Assembly (NCBI RefSeq): GCF_008642375.1 | Contig: NZ_CP029194.1 | Span: forward strand, 7,806,501 to 7,870,500 | Length of the DNA: 64,000 nucleotides | Direction of reading: 5' to 3' | Source of the DNA: Streptomyces venezuelae | GTDB taxonomy: Bacteria > Actinomycetota > Actinomycetes > Streptomycetales > Streptomycetaceae | Part shown: positions 1 through 11,080 of the stretch, one piece after another | Position numbering within the stretch: position 1 is the stretch's first letter | Layout of the letters: every line of letters starts with the position of its first letter | Notes under the pieces: model-generated | What the model saw: only the letters and a program-made list of their open reading frames with translations | Databases searched by the model: none | What the model was told of the DNA's origin: nothing | Program-made: the position numbers and the translations under genes

Positions 1-70
1 ATGTCGTTGCAGGTCGTGCGGAGTTCTGCACCGCGAGAACCGGCCGGATAGGAGATTTTCAGACACCCGC

Positions 71-526
71 TCAGGGGTTGGTCCAGGCCTCCGGATCGTC
101 CGCGAGCGCGGTGATCCCCGTCGGCAGCTCGGCCGCCGCGACCTCCGCGAGTGAGACCCCGAGCACCTCGCGCACGCTGGCGCGCAGCGCGATCCACAGC
201 GGGAGCAGCGACTCGGCGGGCCCTGTGTACGCGAGGTCCGGCGGCCGCTCCCCGCGTACGGAGACCAGGGGGCCCTCCACGCAGCGGATGACGTCCGCGA
301 CCGAGATCGACTCGGCCGGCCTCGCCAGCCAGTACCCGCCGTTGCCGCCGCGCTGGCTCTGGACGAGCCCGCCCTTGCGCATGTCGCCGAGGATGCCCTC
401 CAGGAACTTGTGCGAGATCCCCTGGACTTCGGCGATCGCCTCGGCCTTCAGCGGCCCCGCGTCCTGGGCTGCGGCGAGCTGGAGGGCGGCCCGCACCGCG
501 TAGTCGGCTCTGGCTGAAATGCGCAT
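71..526 (-). CDS. Rrf2-family transcriptional regulator
   Basis: Likely cytoplasmic DNA-binding repressor of 151 aa. A winged helix starts at the first residues (ADYAVRAAL) and ends with the wing motif GGNGGYWLAR near residues 60-69, both characteristic of Rrf2 proteins. Fe-S members such as IscR and NsrR use three cysteines; only one Cys (RCVEG, about residue 82) is visible, so a cluster is unlikely. ATG 526 was chosen because homology begins there and the open frame upstream has no family character. No Shine-Dalgarno is visible, but an AATAAT box ends 7 bases before the ATG, which fits a leaderless transcript. It is divergent from the GST-like gene. Target unknown. Confidence 0.85.
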   Translation of the reverse strand: MRISARADYAVRAALQLAAAQDAGPLKAEAIAEVQGISHKFLEGILGDMRKGGLVQSQRGGNGGYWLARPAESISVADVIRCVEGPLVSVRGERPPDLAYTGPAESLLPLWIALRASVREVLGVSLAEVAAAELPTGITALADDPEAWTNP

Positions 527-540
527 GCGCGCATTATTCC
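526..540 (-). promoter_or_regulatory. possible leaderless promoter of the Rrf2 gene
   Basis: On the minus strand an AATAAT box (plus 533-538) ends about 7 bases before the ATG at 526. That is the usual distance from a -10 box to the transcription start, and there is no ribosome-binding site between them. No convincing -35 box was seen. Confidence 0.3.
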
Positions 541-1004
541 GTACGCCCCCGGCCCGATACGTGCGCCCCGGAGGCGGCGCGTCCCGCACCCTTGACGTCG
601 CGGGTGACCGGTCGGAGACTCGTGAAAGGGGGAATCCGAGCGAACGGGTAGGGAAACATGGGACGCACCGGCCGGCGGGACACCGCACACGCCGCGCCCC
701 TCCCGCGCTCCGTGCCCCTCACCTCGCGGCGGCACATCGACCTGCTGCGGGTCTGCAGCGCCGCGTAGTCGCCGTACCCGCCGAGGCGTCCGCCGCGGCC
801 GCTGATCCTGTCGGCCCGGCCCCACACACCGCTCCTCGGTCCGCCCGCCATCCGGGTCCGTCCGCCTCCTCCTTCCCGTTCCTCTGCTGCCTCAGGGCCC
901 TGCGTGGCAGCGCCGACGCCGTCGTGACACCACGACCTCGCCGTTGTCGCCGTCGCCGTCGCGCACCGCCCCGACCCAGCACCGAGCACCCTCCAGGGAG
1001 AAGC
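527..1004. other. intergenic region between divergent Rrf2 and GST-like genes
   Basis: About 480 bases. It holds the putative leaderless Rrf2 promoter at its left edge and an AGGGAG ribosome-binding site for the GST-like gene at its right edge. Several open frames cross it, but none has recognisable domains or a good start. Nothing else was identified. Confidence 0.5.
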
Positions 1005-1865
1005 ATGTCCGTCGTCCCGTCCTCGCTCCTGCCCGTCTCCGCCGTGCCCGCCTTCCGGGGCCGGATCGGCCGCGACGTGCGCAGCGGCCACTATGCCGTC
1101 CCGCACTGCTACCGCCTCCATCTGGCGCCCTCCGGCCCCGGCTGTCTGAGCATCGCCCTCACCCACGGCCTGCTCGGCCTCGACGACACGCTCCCGCTGA
1201 CCGTGCTCCCCGCAACTTCCGACACGCCCGACGGCGGCTACGCCGCGCTCCGCCCGCTGTACGAGGCGAGCGCCCACCTGTACGCGGGGCCGGCCGCCGC
1301 GCCCGTCCTGAGCGACGGATGGACCGGGCGGATCGTCAGCACCCATGTGCCCGACATCCTGCGGGACCTCGCCCTGCGCTTCCGGGGGGACGGCCCCGAC
1401 CTGCTGCCGGAGGAGCACCGGGGCGAGATCGAGGCCATGGCCGACCTGTGCGAGCGGAGCATCAACAGGGCCGCCCAGCGCGCCGGCGAACTCGGCCTCG
1501 ACGGCGACGCCGCCCACCACGACCCGCTCGGTGTGCTCTTCGCGGCGCTCGGCTCCCTGGAGCGGCGCCTCACCGGTCGCCCGTACGTCCTCGGCGACCG
1601 CCCGACCGCCGCCGACGTGCAGGTCTGGGTCACCCTCGTCCAGCTCGACACCGTCCACCGCTGGCATCTCGACGCCGCCGCGATGGACCGCGTCGCCGGC
1701 CACCCCGCCCTCTGGGCCTACGCCCAACGCCTCGCCGCCCGCCCCGAGTTCGCCCGCCACCTCGACATCGACGCCGTACTGAGCCGGCACCGCGCCCACT
1801 GTCGCGGCCACGAGGCCGCCGGCGCCGGGATCAGGATCGTCGACTGGTCGGGCGCCTCGGGCTGA
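1005..1865 (+). CDS. glutathione S-transferase omega / quinone-reductase-like protein
   Basis: Protein of 286 aa resembling glutathionyl-hydroquinone reductase or omega-class GST proteins. The N-terminal half gives a thioredoxin-like region with GPGCLSIALTHGLLGL (Cys47) where the family normally has C-P-W/F-A. The C-terminal half carries a GST all-helical signature around VLGDRPTAADVQVWVTL (about residues 190-207). Start ATG 1005 follows AGGGAG at 995-1000. Actinobacteria generally use mycothiol instead of glutathione, so the real thiol partner is uncertain. The altered active-site surroundings may change or remove activity. It converges on the SDR gene, with a palindrome between them. Confidence 0.7.
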   Translation: MSVVPSSLLPVSAVPAFRGRIGRDVRSGHYAVPHCYRLHLAPSGPGCLSIALTHGLLGLDDTLPLTVLPATSDTPDGGYAALRPLYEASAHLYAGPAAAPVLSDGWTGRIVSTHVPDILRDLALRFRGDGPDLLPEEHRGEIEAMADLCERSINRAAQRAGELGLDGDAAHHDPLGVLFAALGSLERRLTGRPYVLGDRPTAADVQVWVTLVQLDTVHRWHLDAAAMDRVAGHPALWAYAQRLAARPEFARHLDIDAVLSRHRAHCRGHEAAGAGIRIVDWSGASG

Positions 1866-1878
1866 CGACAGCCTCCTC

Positions 1879-1894
1879 GGACCGGCGCCGGTCC
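1879..1894. terminator. 16-bp palindrome between convergent genes
   Basis: A perfect palindrome with arms GGACCG and CGGTCC around GCGC lies 13 bases after the GST-like stop and 8 bases before the SDR stop. It could form a short hairpin and serve as a bidirectional terminator. No T-tract follows, as is usual in Streptomyces. Confidence 0.4.
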
Positions 1895-1902
1895 CAGCCC
1901 TC

Positions 1903-2940
1903 TCAGCCGATGCGGTGGCCCGCCAGGGGAGCCGTGTCGTCGCCCGTGCCCGCGCGGACCCCGCGGAGGAAGGCCTCCACGGCCTCCAGCGAGCTCGCCG
2001 ACGGCTCCCACTCCAGCTCCCGCCGGGCCCGCTCGGTGGACAGCAGGGGCATGTGCCGCAGCGCATCGAAGAGCCCGGGGGAGGCCGGGGCGAGCCGCAG
2101 GTTCCAGGCCGCCGACAGCGCGCCGCGTACCGCCCCGGCGGGGACCTTCACGGGCCGGGCCTTCAGCAGCCGGCCGAGGTTGCCGGCGTCGAGCACCGGG
2201 TCGGCGGCGAGGTTGAACGCGCCGCGGACGTCCCGGAGGATCGCCCTCCGATAGGCGTCGGCGGCGTCCTCGGTGTGCAGGACCTGGAAGCGGAGCCCTT
2301 CGAACTCCGGTAGCAGCGGCAGCAGTTCCGGCCGCATCAGCTGACCGGGGAAGAACCGGCCCGCGAAGATCCGCCGCTGCCCGCTCGCCGACTCCTCCTT
2401 GAGGAGGAAGGCGGGGCGCATCCGGACCACCCGGGTCAGCGGATGGTCGCGCTCGAAGGTGTCGAGGACCCGTTCCAGGTAGGCCTTCTCCCGGGTGTAC
2501 GCGGCGCCGGGCCAGCCGTGCGTCGGCCAGGCCTCGGACACCGGCGCGCCTCCCTTCGGGCCGGGGGAGTACGCGCCCACCGAGGAGGCGTGCACGAGGA
2601 CCGGCACCCGCGCCGCCGCGACCGCGTCGAAGACGCGCACCGCGCCGAGGACGTTGGTCCGCCAGGTCTCCACCGGATCGTGCGTCGGGCCGAAGCGCCA
2701 GGCCAGGTGCACGACCGCGTCCGCGTCCGCCACGTACTGCGCGAGCCGGGGCTCGTCCCCCTCAAGGGAGAGGTCGACCTCGGCCCACTCCACCCCGGGC
2801 AGCTCCAGGCCCGGCCTGCGGCGGGCGAGGCCGAGGACGGAGCCGACCCGCGGTTCGCGGGCCAGTGCCCGCACCAGGCTCGTGCCGACGTTGCCGGTGG
2901 CGCCGGTGACGACCACCCGCTGTTGCGCGCTCGGGTTCAT
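1903..2940 (-). CDS. NAD-dependent epimerase/dehydratase (extended SDR)
   Basis: Cytoplasmic Rossmann-fold oxidoreductase of 345 aa. The nucleotide-binding motif TGATGNVG is at residues 11-18, VHLAW is near residue 78, and the catalytic Tyr-Lys pair appears as YTREK in the position expected for extended short-chain dehydrogenases. Family members act on nucleotide sugars or related carbonyls; the substrate cannot be read from the sequence. ATG 2938-2940 gives the usual N-terminus directly before the Rossmann motif; the longer open frame upstream has no family similarity. It converges with the GST-like gene and is divergent from the DUF5133 gene. Confidence 0.8.
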   Translation of the reverse strand: MNPSAQQRVVVTGATGNVGTSLVRALAREPRVGSVLGLARRRPGLELPGVEWAEVDLSLEGDEPRLAQYVADADAVVHLAWRFGPTHDPVETWRTNVLGAVRVFDAVAAARVPVLVHASSVGAYSPGPKGGAPVSEAWPTHGWPGAAYTREKAYLERVLDTFERDHPLTRVVRMRPAFLLKEESASGQRRIFAGRFFPGQLMRPELLPLLPEFEGLRFQVLHTEDAADAYRRAILRDVRGAFNLAADPVLDAGNLGRLLKARPVKVPAGAVRGALSAAWNLRLAPASPGLFDALRHMPLLSTERARRELEWEPSASSLEAVEAFLRGVRAGTGDDTAPLAGHRIG

Positions 2941-3079
2941 GTCTCCGACCCTCCGCCATGGACGGCGGAACCGCACTCCGGGACACGCCCCGTCACGCAC
3001 CGTGCCCGTGCGGGTCGCGGGCGTGGCCGAGGAACGGCAGGATGGAGCGACTCGGGAGCCATGAGACAGGAGTAACCCG

Positions 3080-3322
3080 ATGCTGCTGCCCGACGCGAAC
3101 ACGGTCGACCGGCTGCTCCGCCACTACCGCACCCAGGAGCGGTCCGTGCTCGCCAGGCCGTGCGACCTGTCGGTCCGCCGGCGCTTCGAGGACACGGCGT
3201 ACACCCTCTGCGTCCTGATGGGAGAGCGGACCGCGCACGAGGCGGTCCGCGCCGCCGAGCGGTACGTCGCCCAGGGCGGGCCCGCGCCCAGGGAGGCCCT
3301 GGAGGGCCTGGCGGGGAGCTGA
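3080..3322 (+). CDS. DUF5133 domain-containing protein
   Basis: Small protein of 80 aa that begins MLLPDANTVDRLLRHY and contains DTAYTLCVLMGERTAHEA. This pattern matches the Streptomyces family known as DUF5133, whose function is unknown. It has no signal peptide or membrane segment, is rich in charged residues and is predicted helical. It lies alone between the divergent SDR gene and the UvrA-like gene. Recognition comes from the characteristic N-terminus and central motif, from memory of the family. Confidence 0.75.
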   Translation: MLLPDANTVDRLLRHYRTQERSVLARPCDLSVRRRFEDTAYTLCVLMGERTAHEAVRAAERYVAQGGPAPREALEGLAGS

Positions 3323-3472
3323 CCTGCGGGTCCGGTCAGGAATCGAGAAGCATGGCCGTCGGGCCCCGGCTAGCGTGGCCGTCGTGGACATCGCGGTTTC
3401 CCGGGCGCCGGGGACGAAGCGGTGCAATGATCGCGATGATCATGATTCGGCCCGTCCGACAGAGGAGAAACG

Positions 3473-5878
<2,406 letters not shown>

Positions 5879-5930
5879 CCTCACAGCTCAGGGGGTGTGC
5901 TGTCGATCAGGCCGCGAGTCCGGCCCGATC

Positions 5931-5956
5931 GGGCAGGACACCCCCAGGGGGTGCCC
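5931..5956. terminator. hairpin downstream of the UvrA-like gene
   Basis: GGG (5931-5933) and CACCC (5939-5943) can pair with GGGTG (5949-5953) and CCC (5954-5956), with a small bulge. The hairpin lies about 50 bases after the stop codon, with no T-tract. It is a plausible terminator only. Confidence 0.35.
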
Positions 5957-6068
5957 GGCGGATCAATCGGGCACCCCTCCGGCAGCCGGACCGTGCGGCG
6001 CCCACCGGACGGTCGCCGACACGACCGTCCGATGTCTCCAGTGGCGCCGCACGACCGGCGGTTCCTGA

Positions 6069-6109
6069 CCCCCGTTCCCCGTCCCCCGTTCCCCGTCCCC
6101 CGTGCCCCG
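6069..6109. repeat. tandem 14-bp repeat, three copies, G-rich on the minus strand
   Basis: The unit CCCCCGTTCCCCGT is repeated from 6069 to 6096, followed by a third, slightly changed copy to 6109. The minus strand therefore carries at least five closely spaced runs of four or five G, a classic G-quadruplex pattern. It lies just beyond the 3' end of the DD-carboxypeptidase gene, in the convergent gap after the UvrA-like gene. Confidence 0.8.
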
Positions 6110-6139
6110 CGGTCTGCGGTCTCCGGTCCGACGCCGTCG

Positions 6140-7405
6140 TCAGGCCCGGTGGGCCGCCCTGCGCCGCAAGGCCCACAGCGCGAGCGCCGCCGCGCAGGCC
6201 GAGCCCACCAGCGTCAGCGGCAGCCCGGCCGACGGTCCGTCCTCGTCCGCGGAGCCCTCGCGGGGCGCGGCCACCGCCGCCTCCGCTCCGGCGCGCGGCG
6301 CCCCGGCGGCCGCGACGGGGACGTCCTCGTCCTTACGGCCGCCGGCACGCGCCGCCGCCACGGCCCGGGTGCCCGCATCGGTGGCGGCCTTCGTCCGCTC
6401 CGGCAGCAGCGAGCCCACCGGCTGCACCCGCCCCGCGGCCTCGAAGCCCCAGTCGAGCAGGGAGCGCGCCTCCTCGTAGACGGTGAGCCCGCCGCCGCCC
6501 TGCGGGTTCATCACCGAGACGACCAGCGTCCGGCCGTCCCGGCGCGCGGCGGAGATCAGGGTGTTGCCCGCGTTCGTGGTGTAGCCGTTCTTGATGCCGA
6601 TGAGCCCCGGATAGCGGGCCACGCCGTCCGCGCCCGTGAGGAGCCGGTTGGTGTTGGCGATGCCGTACGACCAGGAACCCGCCGGGAAGTCCGCGTACGG
6701 TGTGGAGCAGTACCGCGTGAAGGCGGGATCCTGCAGCCCGGCCCGCCCGAAGACCGCGAGGTCGTACGCGGAGGACACCTGCCCCGGAGCGTCGTACCCG
6801 TCGGGGGAGACCACGTGGGTGTCGTGGGCGCCGAGGGAGCGGGCCTTCGCCTGCATCTGCCGGGACATCGACTTCCAGCCGCCGTTCATCGCGGCGAGGA
6901 CGTGCACGGCGTCGTTCCCCGAACTGAGGAAGACCCCGTTCCACAGGTCCGACACCTTGTACGTGTACCCCTCCTTGATCCCGACGAGGCTGCTGCCCGC
7001 CCCGATCCCGGTCAGCTCGGAATCGGCCACGGTGTGCTGCTCGGAGGGGTGGTTGCGGGGGAGCGCGGTGAGGGCGAAGAGCGCCTTGAGGGTGCTGGCC
7101 GGCGGCAGCTTGCGGTGGGCGTTCCGCGCGGCGAGGACCTCGCCCGAGGACGCGTCCGCCACCACCCACGAGAGCGCGGACACCTCCGGGACGGAGGGCG
7201 CCCCCGGCAGCCGCTGCACCTGCGTGCCCTTCCGGTCGAGCCGCGCGGGGTCGACGAACCTCGGCGTGGGCGGCGTCGGCTCTCCGAGGGAGGAGCCCGG
7301 GGAGCGGGGAGGAGCGGGGGAGGCCGTGGCCGCCGGAGCGGGCAGCACGAACAGCAGCGCCGCGGTTCCGGCGGCAGCATGACGGACAGCTGACGTGACG
7401 ATCAT
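6140..7405 (-). CDS. D-alanyl-D-alanine carboxypeptidase (PBP5-type, S11 family)
   Basis: Exported, membrane-anchored penicillin-binding enzyme of 421 aa that trims the terminal D-Ala from peptidoglycan stem peptides. It has a signal peptide (residues 1-28), a Pro-rich linker, the catalytic STLK tetrad (Ser104/Lys107) and SGN (162-164). Where the family normally has KTG there is KNG (272-274). A C-terminal hydrophobic segment plus RRRAAH tail near residues 395-421 probably anchors it in the membrane. The start at 7405 gives an intact signal peptide. It is divergent from the channel-like gene. The KNG variant is the only odd active-site feature. Confidence 0.88.
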   Translation of the reverse strand: MIVTSAVRHAAAGTAALLFVLPAPAATASPAPPRSPGSSLGEPTPPTPRFVDPARLDRKGTQVQRLPGAPSVPEVSALSWVVADASSGEVLAARNAHRKLPPASTLKALFALTALPRNHPSEQHTVADSELTGIGAGSSLVGIKEGYTYKVSDLWNGVFLSSGNDAVHVLAAMNGGWKSMSRQMQAKARSLGAHDTHVVSPDGYDAPGQVSSAYDLAVFGRAGLQDPAFTRYCSTPYADFPAGSWSYGIANTNRLLTGADGVARYPGLIGIKNGYTTNAGNTLISAARRDGRTLVVSVMNPQGGGGLTVYEEARSLLDWGFEAAGRVQPVGSLLPERTKAATDAGTRAVAAARAGGRKDEDVPVAAAGAPRAGAEAAVAAPREGSADEDGPSAGLPLTLVGSACAAALALWALRRRAAHRA

Positions 7406-7565
7406 TCAGCCACCGTAGGAAGGAGGGGTGGCCCGCGCAGATCGGAGTGCGCCGACCGGCGTAGAGGTTCCGGCGTACGGCCGCACGCCGTGCGCCCGCC
7501 CGGGGGAGGGCGGAGCCGCACCGGCTCCCACGGCTGCTGTCGGTGCCACAGGGCATCCTGGTGAC

Positions 7566-9749
7566 GTGCCCTCACACCCGAACCAGAACAACGCCGTTCC
7601 GGCCGCCGACGCCGGCGCCCCTCCCGGGACCGCCCCGCCCGCCGGAGCGCCTCCCGCAGGTTCGCCTCCCACCGGCGCGCCCGCAAGGCCGGTGCCCGGT
7701 CCCGCGCGCGCTCCGGGAGGCCCGGCCGGCGGGGCTCTCGGCGGCCCCTTCGGCGCGCCCTCGTTCCGGACCGAGCGGCAGCCCCGTACCGCCCCCGCCG
7801 GACACATGATCGTCTGCGGGGACGATGCCCTCGCCCACCGCCTCGCGGGCGAACTGCACGGGGTGTACGGAGAGCGGGTCACGCTCCTCGTGCCCGCACG
7901 GCCCGACGCCCCGCCCACCCCCGCCGCCGCCCGCACGGGCGGCCGGGCGCTCGCCCTCTTCGGCCGCGTCACCGCCGCCGTCACCCGCACCACCTCGGCG
8001 ACCGGAGCCGCGACCGGAGCGGCGGCCACCGGAGCGTCCGGAGGCGAAGCGGCCGGCGGCGAGCCGGCCGGCACGCTGCGGATCGTCGAAGCCGCGGAGG
8101 CCGACGACCGGGCCCTCGTGGACGCCGGAGTCGAGCGCGCCGCCGCGCTCGCGCTCGTCCACGACGACGACGAGACCAACATCAGGGCCGCGCTGACCGC
8201 CCGCCGGCTCAACCCCCGGCTGCGCCTGGTCATCCGGCTCTACAACCGCAAGCTCGGCCAGCACCTCGAGAACCTCCTCGACCAGGCCGCGGCCGTCGCC
8301 GAGCCCGGCCTCGACCCCGAGAAGCTCGACGCCGCCACCACCGTCCTCTCCGACGCCGACACCGCGGCCCCCGGACTCGCCGCGGCGGCCGTCGCCGGCA
8401 CCAGCAAGGTCGTCCAGGCGGGCGGACTCCTGCTGCACGCCGTCGAGCGGACACCGCCCGCGGGCCAGGCCCCCGATCCCGGCCGGTGCACGCTCGCGCT
8501 GCTCTCCGCCACGGCGGGCGACCCGGCGGGCTGCGAGGGTTCCGAGCGCAGCGGCGACGACGGCCCGCGCCTCCTGCCCGACGACCGTACGGTGGCCGCG
8601 GCGACCGGCCGGGCCGCCGTGACGCTCGAAGCGGTCACCCCGGCCGCCCCGACCGTCCCGGCGAGCCGCTTCGGAGGCTCCGGACTGCCCGTCGGCTCGC
8701 TCTTCTCCCGCCGCCTGCGGTGGTCCCTCGCCGGAGCCGCCGCCGCCGTCCTCGCCCTGGCCCTCGCCTCGACCTTCACCACCGGCGACCACCCCCTGCA
8801 CGCCGCCTATCTGACGCTCCTCGACATCTTCGCCATCGGCGACCCGGCGATCGGCGAGCCGACCGGCCGTCAGGTCCTCCAGATCCTCGCCGGGTTCGTC
8901 GGACTGCTCCTGCTCCCGGTGATCGTCGCCGCCCTCCTCGAAGGCCTCGGCACCTTCCGCACGGCGACCACCCTGCGCCGGCCGCCCCGCGGGCTCCACG
9001 GCCACGTCGTCCTCCTCGGCCTGGGCAAGGTCGGCACCCGCGTTCTCGGCCGGCTCCGCCGGATGGGGATCCCCGTCGTGTGCGTCGAGTCCGACCCGGA
9101 GGCGCGCGGCATCGCCCTGGCCCGCCGGCTGCGCGTCCCCACCGTCATCGGCGACGTCACGGAGGAGGGCGTCCTGGAGGCCGCCCGCGTCCACCGGGCC
9201 CACGCCCTCCTCGCCCTGACCAGCGTCGACATCACCAACCTGGAGGCCGCGCTCTCCGCCCGCTCCGTCGCCCCCGACCTGCGGGTCGTGCTCCGCCTGT
9301 ACGACGACGACTTCGCCACCGCCGTCTACCGCACCCTGCGCACCGCCCACCCCGAGGCCCTCACCCGGAGCCGCAGCGTCTCCCACCTCGCCGCGCCCGC
9401 CTTCGCCGGGGCCATGATGGGCCGCCAGGTCCTCGGTGCCGTACCCGTCGAGCGGCGCGTCCTGCTCTTCGCCGCCGTCGACGTCGCCGACCACCCGCTC
9501 TTGGACGGCCGCTCGGTCGCCGCGGCCTTCACCCCCGGAGCCTGGCGGGTCATCGCCCTTGCCGGGAGGGCCGGCTCGTACGGCGCCGGGGCATCCGCCC
9601 AGGACTGGCGCCTGGCCCCGGAGCGGATCCTGGGCCCGGACGACCGGGTGATCGTGGCGGCGACCCGCCGCGGCCTGGCGGAACTCCTGGGCCGCAGCGT
9701 CACAGAGGGCCGCACCCCGGACAACTCCTCACTCCCGTCCGGAGGTTGA
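7566..9749 (+). CDS. NAD-binding TrkA/RCK ion-channel-like protein
   Basis: Membrane protein of about 727 aa resembling CASTOR/POLLUX or K+ channel regulators. After a low-complexity Pro/Ala/Gly N-terminus comes an RCK/TrkA-N domain (MIVCGDDALAHRL, about residue 81), then two membrane spans (about residues 384-465) separated by a short pore-like loop (TLLDIFAIGDPAIGEP). A second TrkA-N domain has VLLGLGKVGTRVLGR near residue 482 and ITNLEAALSAR. It probably gates or forms an ion pathway under NAD(H) control. GTG 7566 was chosen; a GTG at 7428 is in frame, but its AGGAGG sits only 1-2 bases away and the extra residues are low complexity. Confidence 0.75.
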   Translation: MPSHPNQNNAVPAADAGAPPGTAPPAGAPPAGSPPTGAPARPVPGPARAPGGPAGGALGGPFGAPSFRTERQPRTAPAGHMIVCGDDALAHRLAGELHGVYGERVTLLVPARPDAPPTPAAARTGGRALALFGRVTAAVTRTTSATGAATGAAATGASGGEAAGGEPAGTLRIVEAAEADDRALVDAGVERAAALALVHDDDETNIRAALTARRLNPRLRLVIRLYNRKLGQHLENLLDQAAAVAEPGLDPEKLDAATTVLSDADTAAPGLAAAAVAGTSKVVQAGGLLLHAVERTPPAGQAPDPGRCTLALLSATAGDPAGCEGSERSGDDGPRLLPDDRTVAAATGRAAVTLEAVTPAAPTVPASRFGGSGLPVGSLFSRRLRWSLAGAAAAVLALALASTFTTGDHPLHAAYLTLLDIFAIGDPAIGEPTGRQVLQILAGFVGLLLLPVIVAALLEGLGTFRTATTLRRPPRGLHGHVVLLGLGKVGTRVLGRLRRMGIPVVCVESDPEARGIALARRLRVPTVIGDVTEEGVLEAARVHRAHALLALTSVDITNLEAALSARSVAPDLRVVLRLYDDDFATAVYRTLRTAHPEALTRSRSVSHLAAPAFAGAMMGRQVLGAVPVERRVLLFAAVDVADHPLLDGRSVAAAFTPGAWRVIALAGRAGSYGAGASAQDWRLAPERILGPDDRVIVAATRRGLAELLGRSVTEGRTPDNSSLPSGG

Positions 9750-9810
9750 CCGTAGGATCTGACCGCCTGCGTGCCGCACCGGCCCGCCGTCGCAGTCAGG
9801 AGTGCCATCC

Positions 9811-11061
9811 GTGAACACCCCGCACAGCGCCGCACCCGGCCGGCCGCCGCACCGCATGGACGCGGCCGGCGGCTGCCCGCACGCGGCCAACGCCCGGCTC
9901 CTCGCCGAGGGGGCCGTGACGCCCGTGGTCCTGCCCGGCGAGATCGAGGGCATGGCCGTCCTCGGCCATGACGCGCTCCGTGACTTCCTCTCCCACCCCG
10001 ACGTCGCCAAGGGCGCCCGGCACTTCACCGCCCTCACCGACGGCCGGATACCCGACGGCTGGCCGCTGCGCACCTTCGCCACCGTGCCCGGCATGACCAC
10101 GGCGGACGGCGCCGACCACCGCCGCCTGCGGACCCTGGTCAGCAGCGCCTTCACCGCACGCCGGGTCGAGGAGCTCCGCCCGCGCGTCGAGGCCGTCACG
10201 GCAGGACTCCTCGACGGCCTCGCCGAAGCGGCCCGCACCGGCGGAGGCATCGCCGACCTGCGCCGCCACTACGCGCTCCCGCTGCCCCTCGGCGTCATCT
10301 GCGAACTCCTCGGCGTCGACCCCGCCCATCAGGACCGGCTGCACCACCTGTCCAGCCTCGTCGTCGCCACCGACACCGAGCCCGCGCGGGCCCTCGCCGC
10401 CAACCGCGAACTCGTCGAGCTCCTCACCTCCATCGCCGGCGACAAGGCCCGGGCCCCCGGCGACGACCTGACCAGCGCCCTCATCGCCGCCCGGGACGAG
10501 GGCGGCGACCGACTGAGCCAGCCCGAGCTGATCGGCACCCTGCTCCTGATGATCATCGCGGGCCACGAGACCACGCTGAACCTCGTCACCAACGCCGTGC
10601 GGGCGCTCTGCGGCCACCGCGAGCAGCTCGCCCTCGTCCTCGAAGGCCGGGCCGCGTGGGCGGACGTGGTGGAGGAGACCCTGCGCTGGGACAGCCCGGT
10701 CAGCTACTTCCCGTTCCGCTACCCCACCCGCGACCTCACGGTCGACGGCACCCTCATCCCCCAGGGCACCCCCGTCCTCGCGGGCTACTCGGCGGCGGGC
10801 CGGGACGCGAAGGCGCACGGCCCCGACGCCGACCGCTTCGACATCACCCGCGCCACGACGACGAAGCACCTCTCCCTGGGGCACGGCCCCCACTACTGCC
10901 TGGGCGCCCCGCTCGCCCGCATGGAGGCCGCGATCGCCCTGGAGGCGCTCTTCACCCGCTTCCCCGACCTGGACCTGGCCGTCCCGGAGACCGAGCTTCC
11001 CAGCCACGCCGGCTTCGTCGGCAACAGCGTCCGAACCCTCCCGGTCCGCCCGACCCCCTGA
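9811..11061 (+). CDS. cytochrome P450
   Basis: Soluble bacterial P450 of 416 aa, a haem monooxygenase that needs ferredoxin and reductase partners. The I-helix oxygen-binding motif AGHETT is near residue 250, ExxR appears as EETLR near 289, and the haem loop is LGHGPHYCLGAPLARME with Cys about 363. The residue before GHG is Leu where most P450s have Phe. Start GTG 9811 is 8 bases after CAGGAG; an upstream in-frame GTG at 9802 overlaps that site and is less likely. No ferredoxin gene or biosynthetic cluster is adjacent, so the substrate is unknown. Confidence 0.9.
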   Translation: MNTPHSAAPGRPPHRMDAAGGCPHAANARLLAEGAVTPVVLPGEIEGMAVLGHDALRDFLSHPDVAKGARHFTALTDGRIPDGWPLRTFATVPGMTTADGADHRRLRTLVSSAFTARRVEELRPRVEAVTAGLLDGLAEAARTGGGIADLRRHYALPLPLGVICELLGVDPAHQDRLHHLSSLVVATDTEPARALAANRELVELLTSIAGDKARAPGDDLTSALIAARDEGGDRLSQPELIGTLLLMIIAGHETTLNLVTNAVRALCGHREQLALVLEGRAAWADVVEETLRWDSPVSYFPFRYPTRDLTVDGTLIPQGTPVLAGYSAAGRDAKAHGPDADRFDITRATTTKHLSLGHGPHYCLGAPLARMEAAIALEALFTRFPDLDLAVPETELPSHAGFVGNSVRTLPVRPTP

Positions 11062-11080
11062 CGGCCCGCAGTCTGCGGAG

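Noticed and set aside
7428..7565. Upstream GTG start for the channel gene
   Set aside because: AGGAGG is only 1-2 bases from it, it lies in the divergent promoter gap, and the extra residues are low complexity.
7572..9494. Long minus-strand frame opposite the channel gene
   Set aside because: Antisense shadow; the plus frame has two TrkA-N domains and membrane helices.
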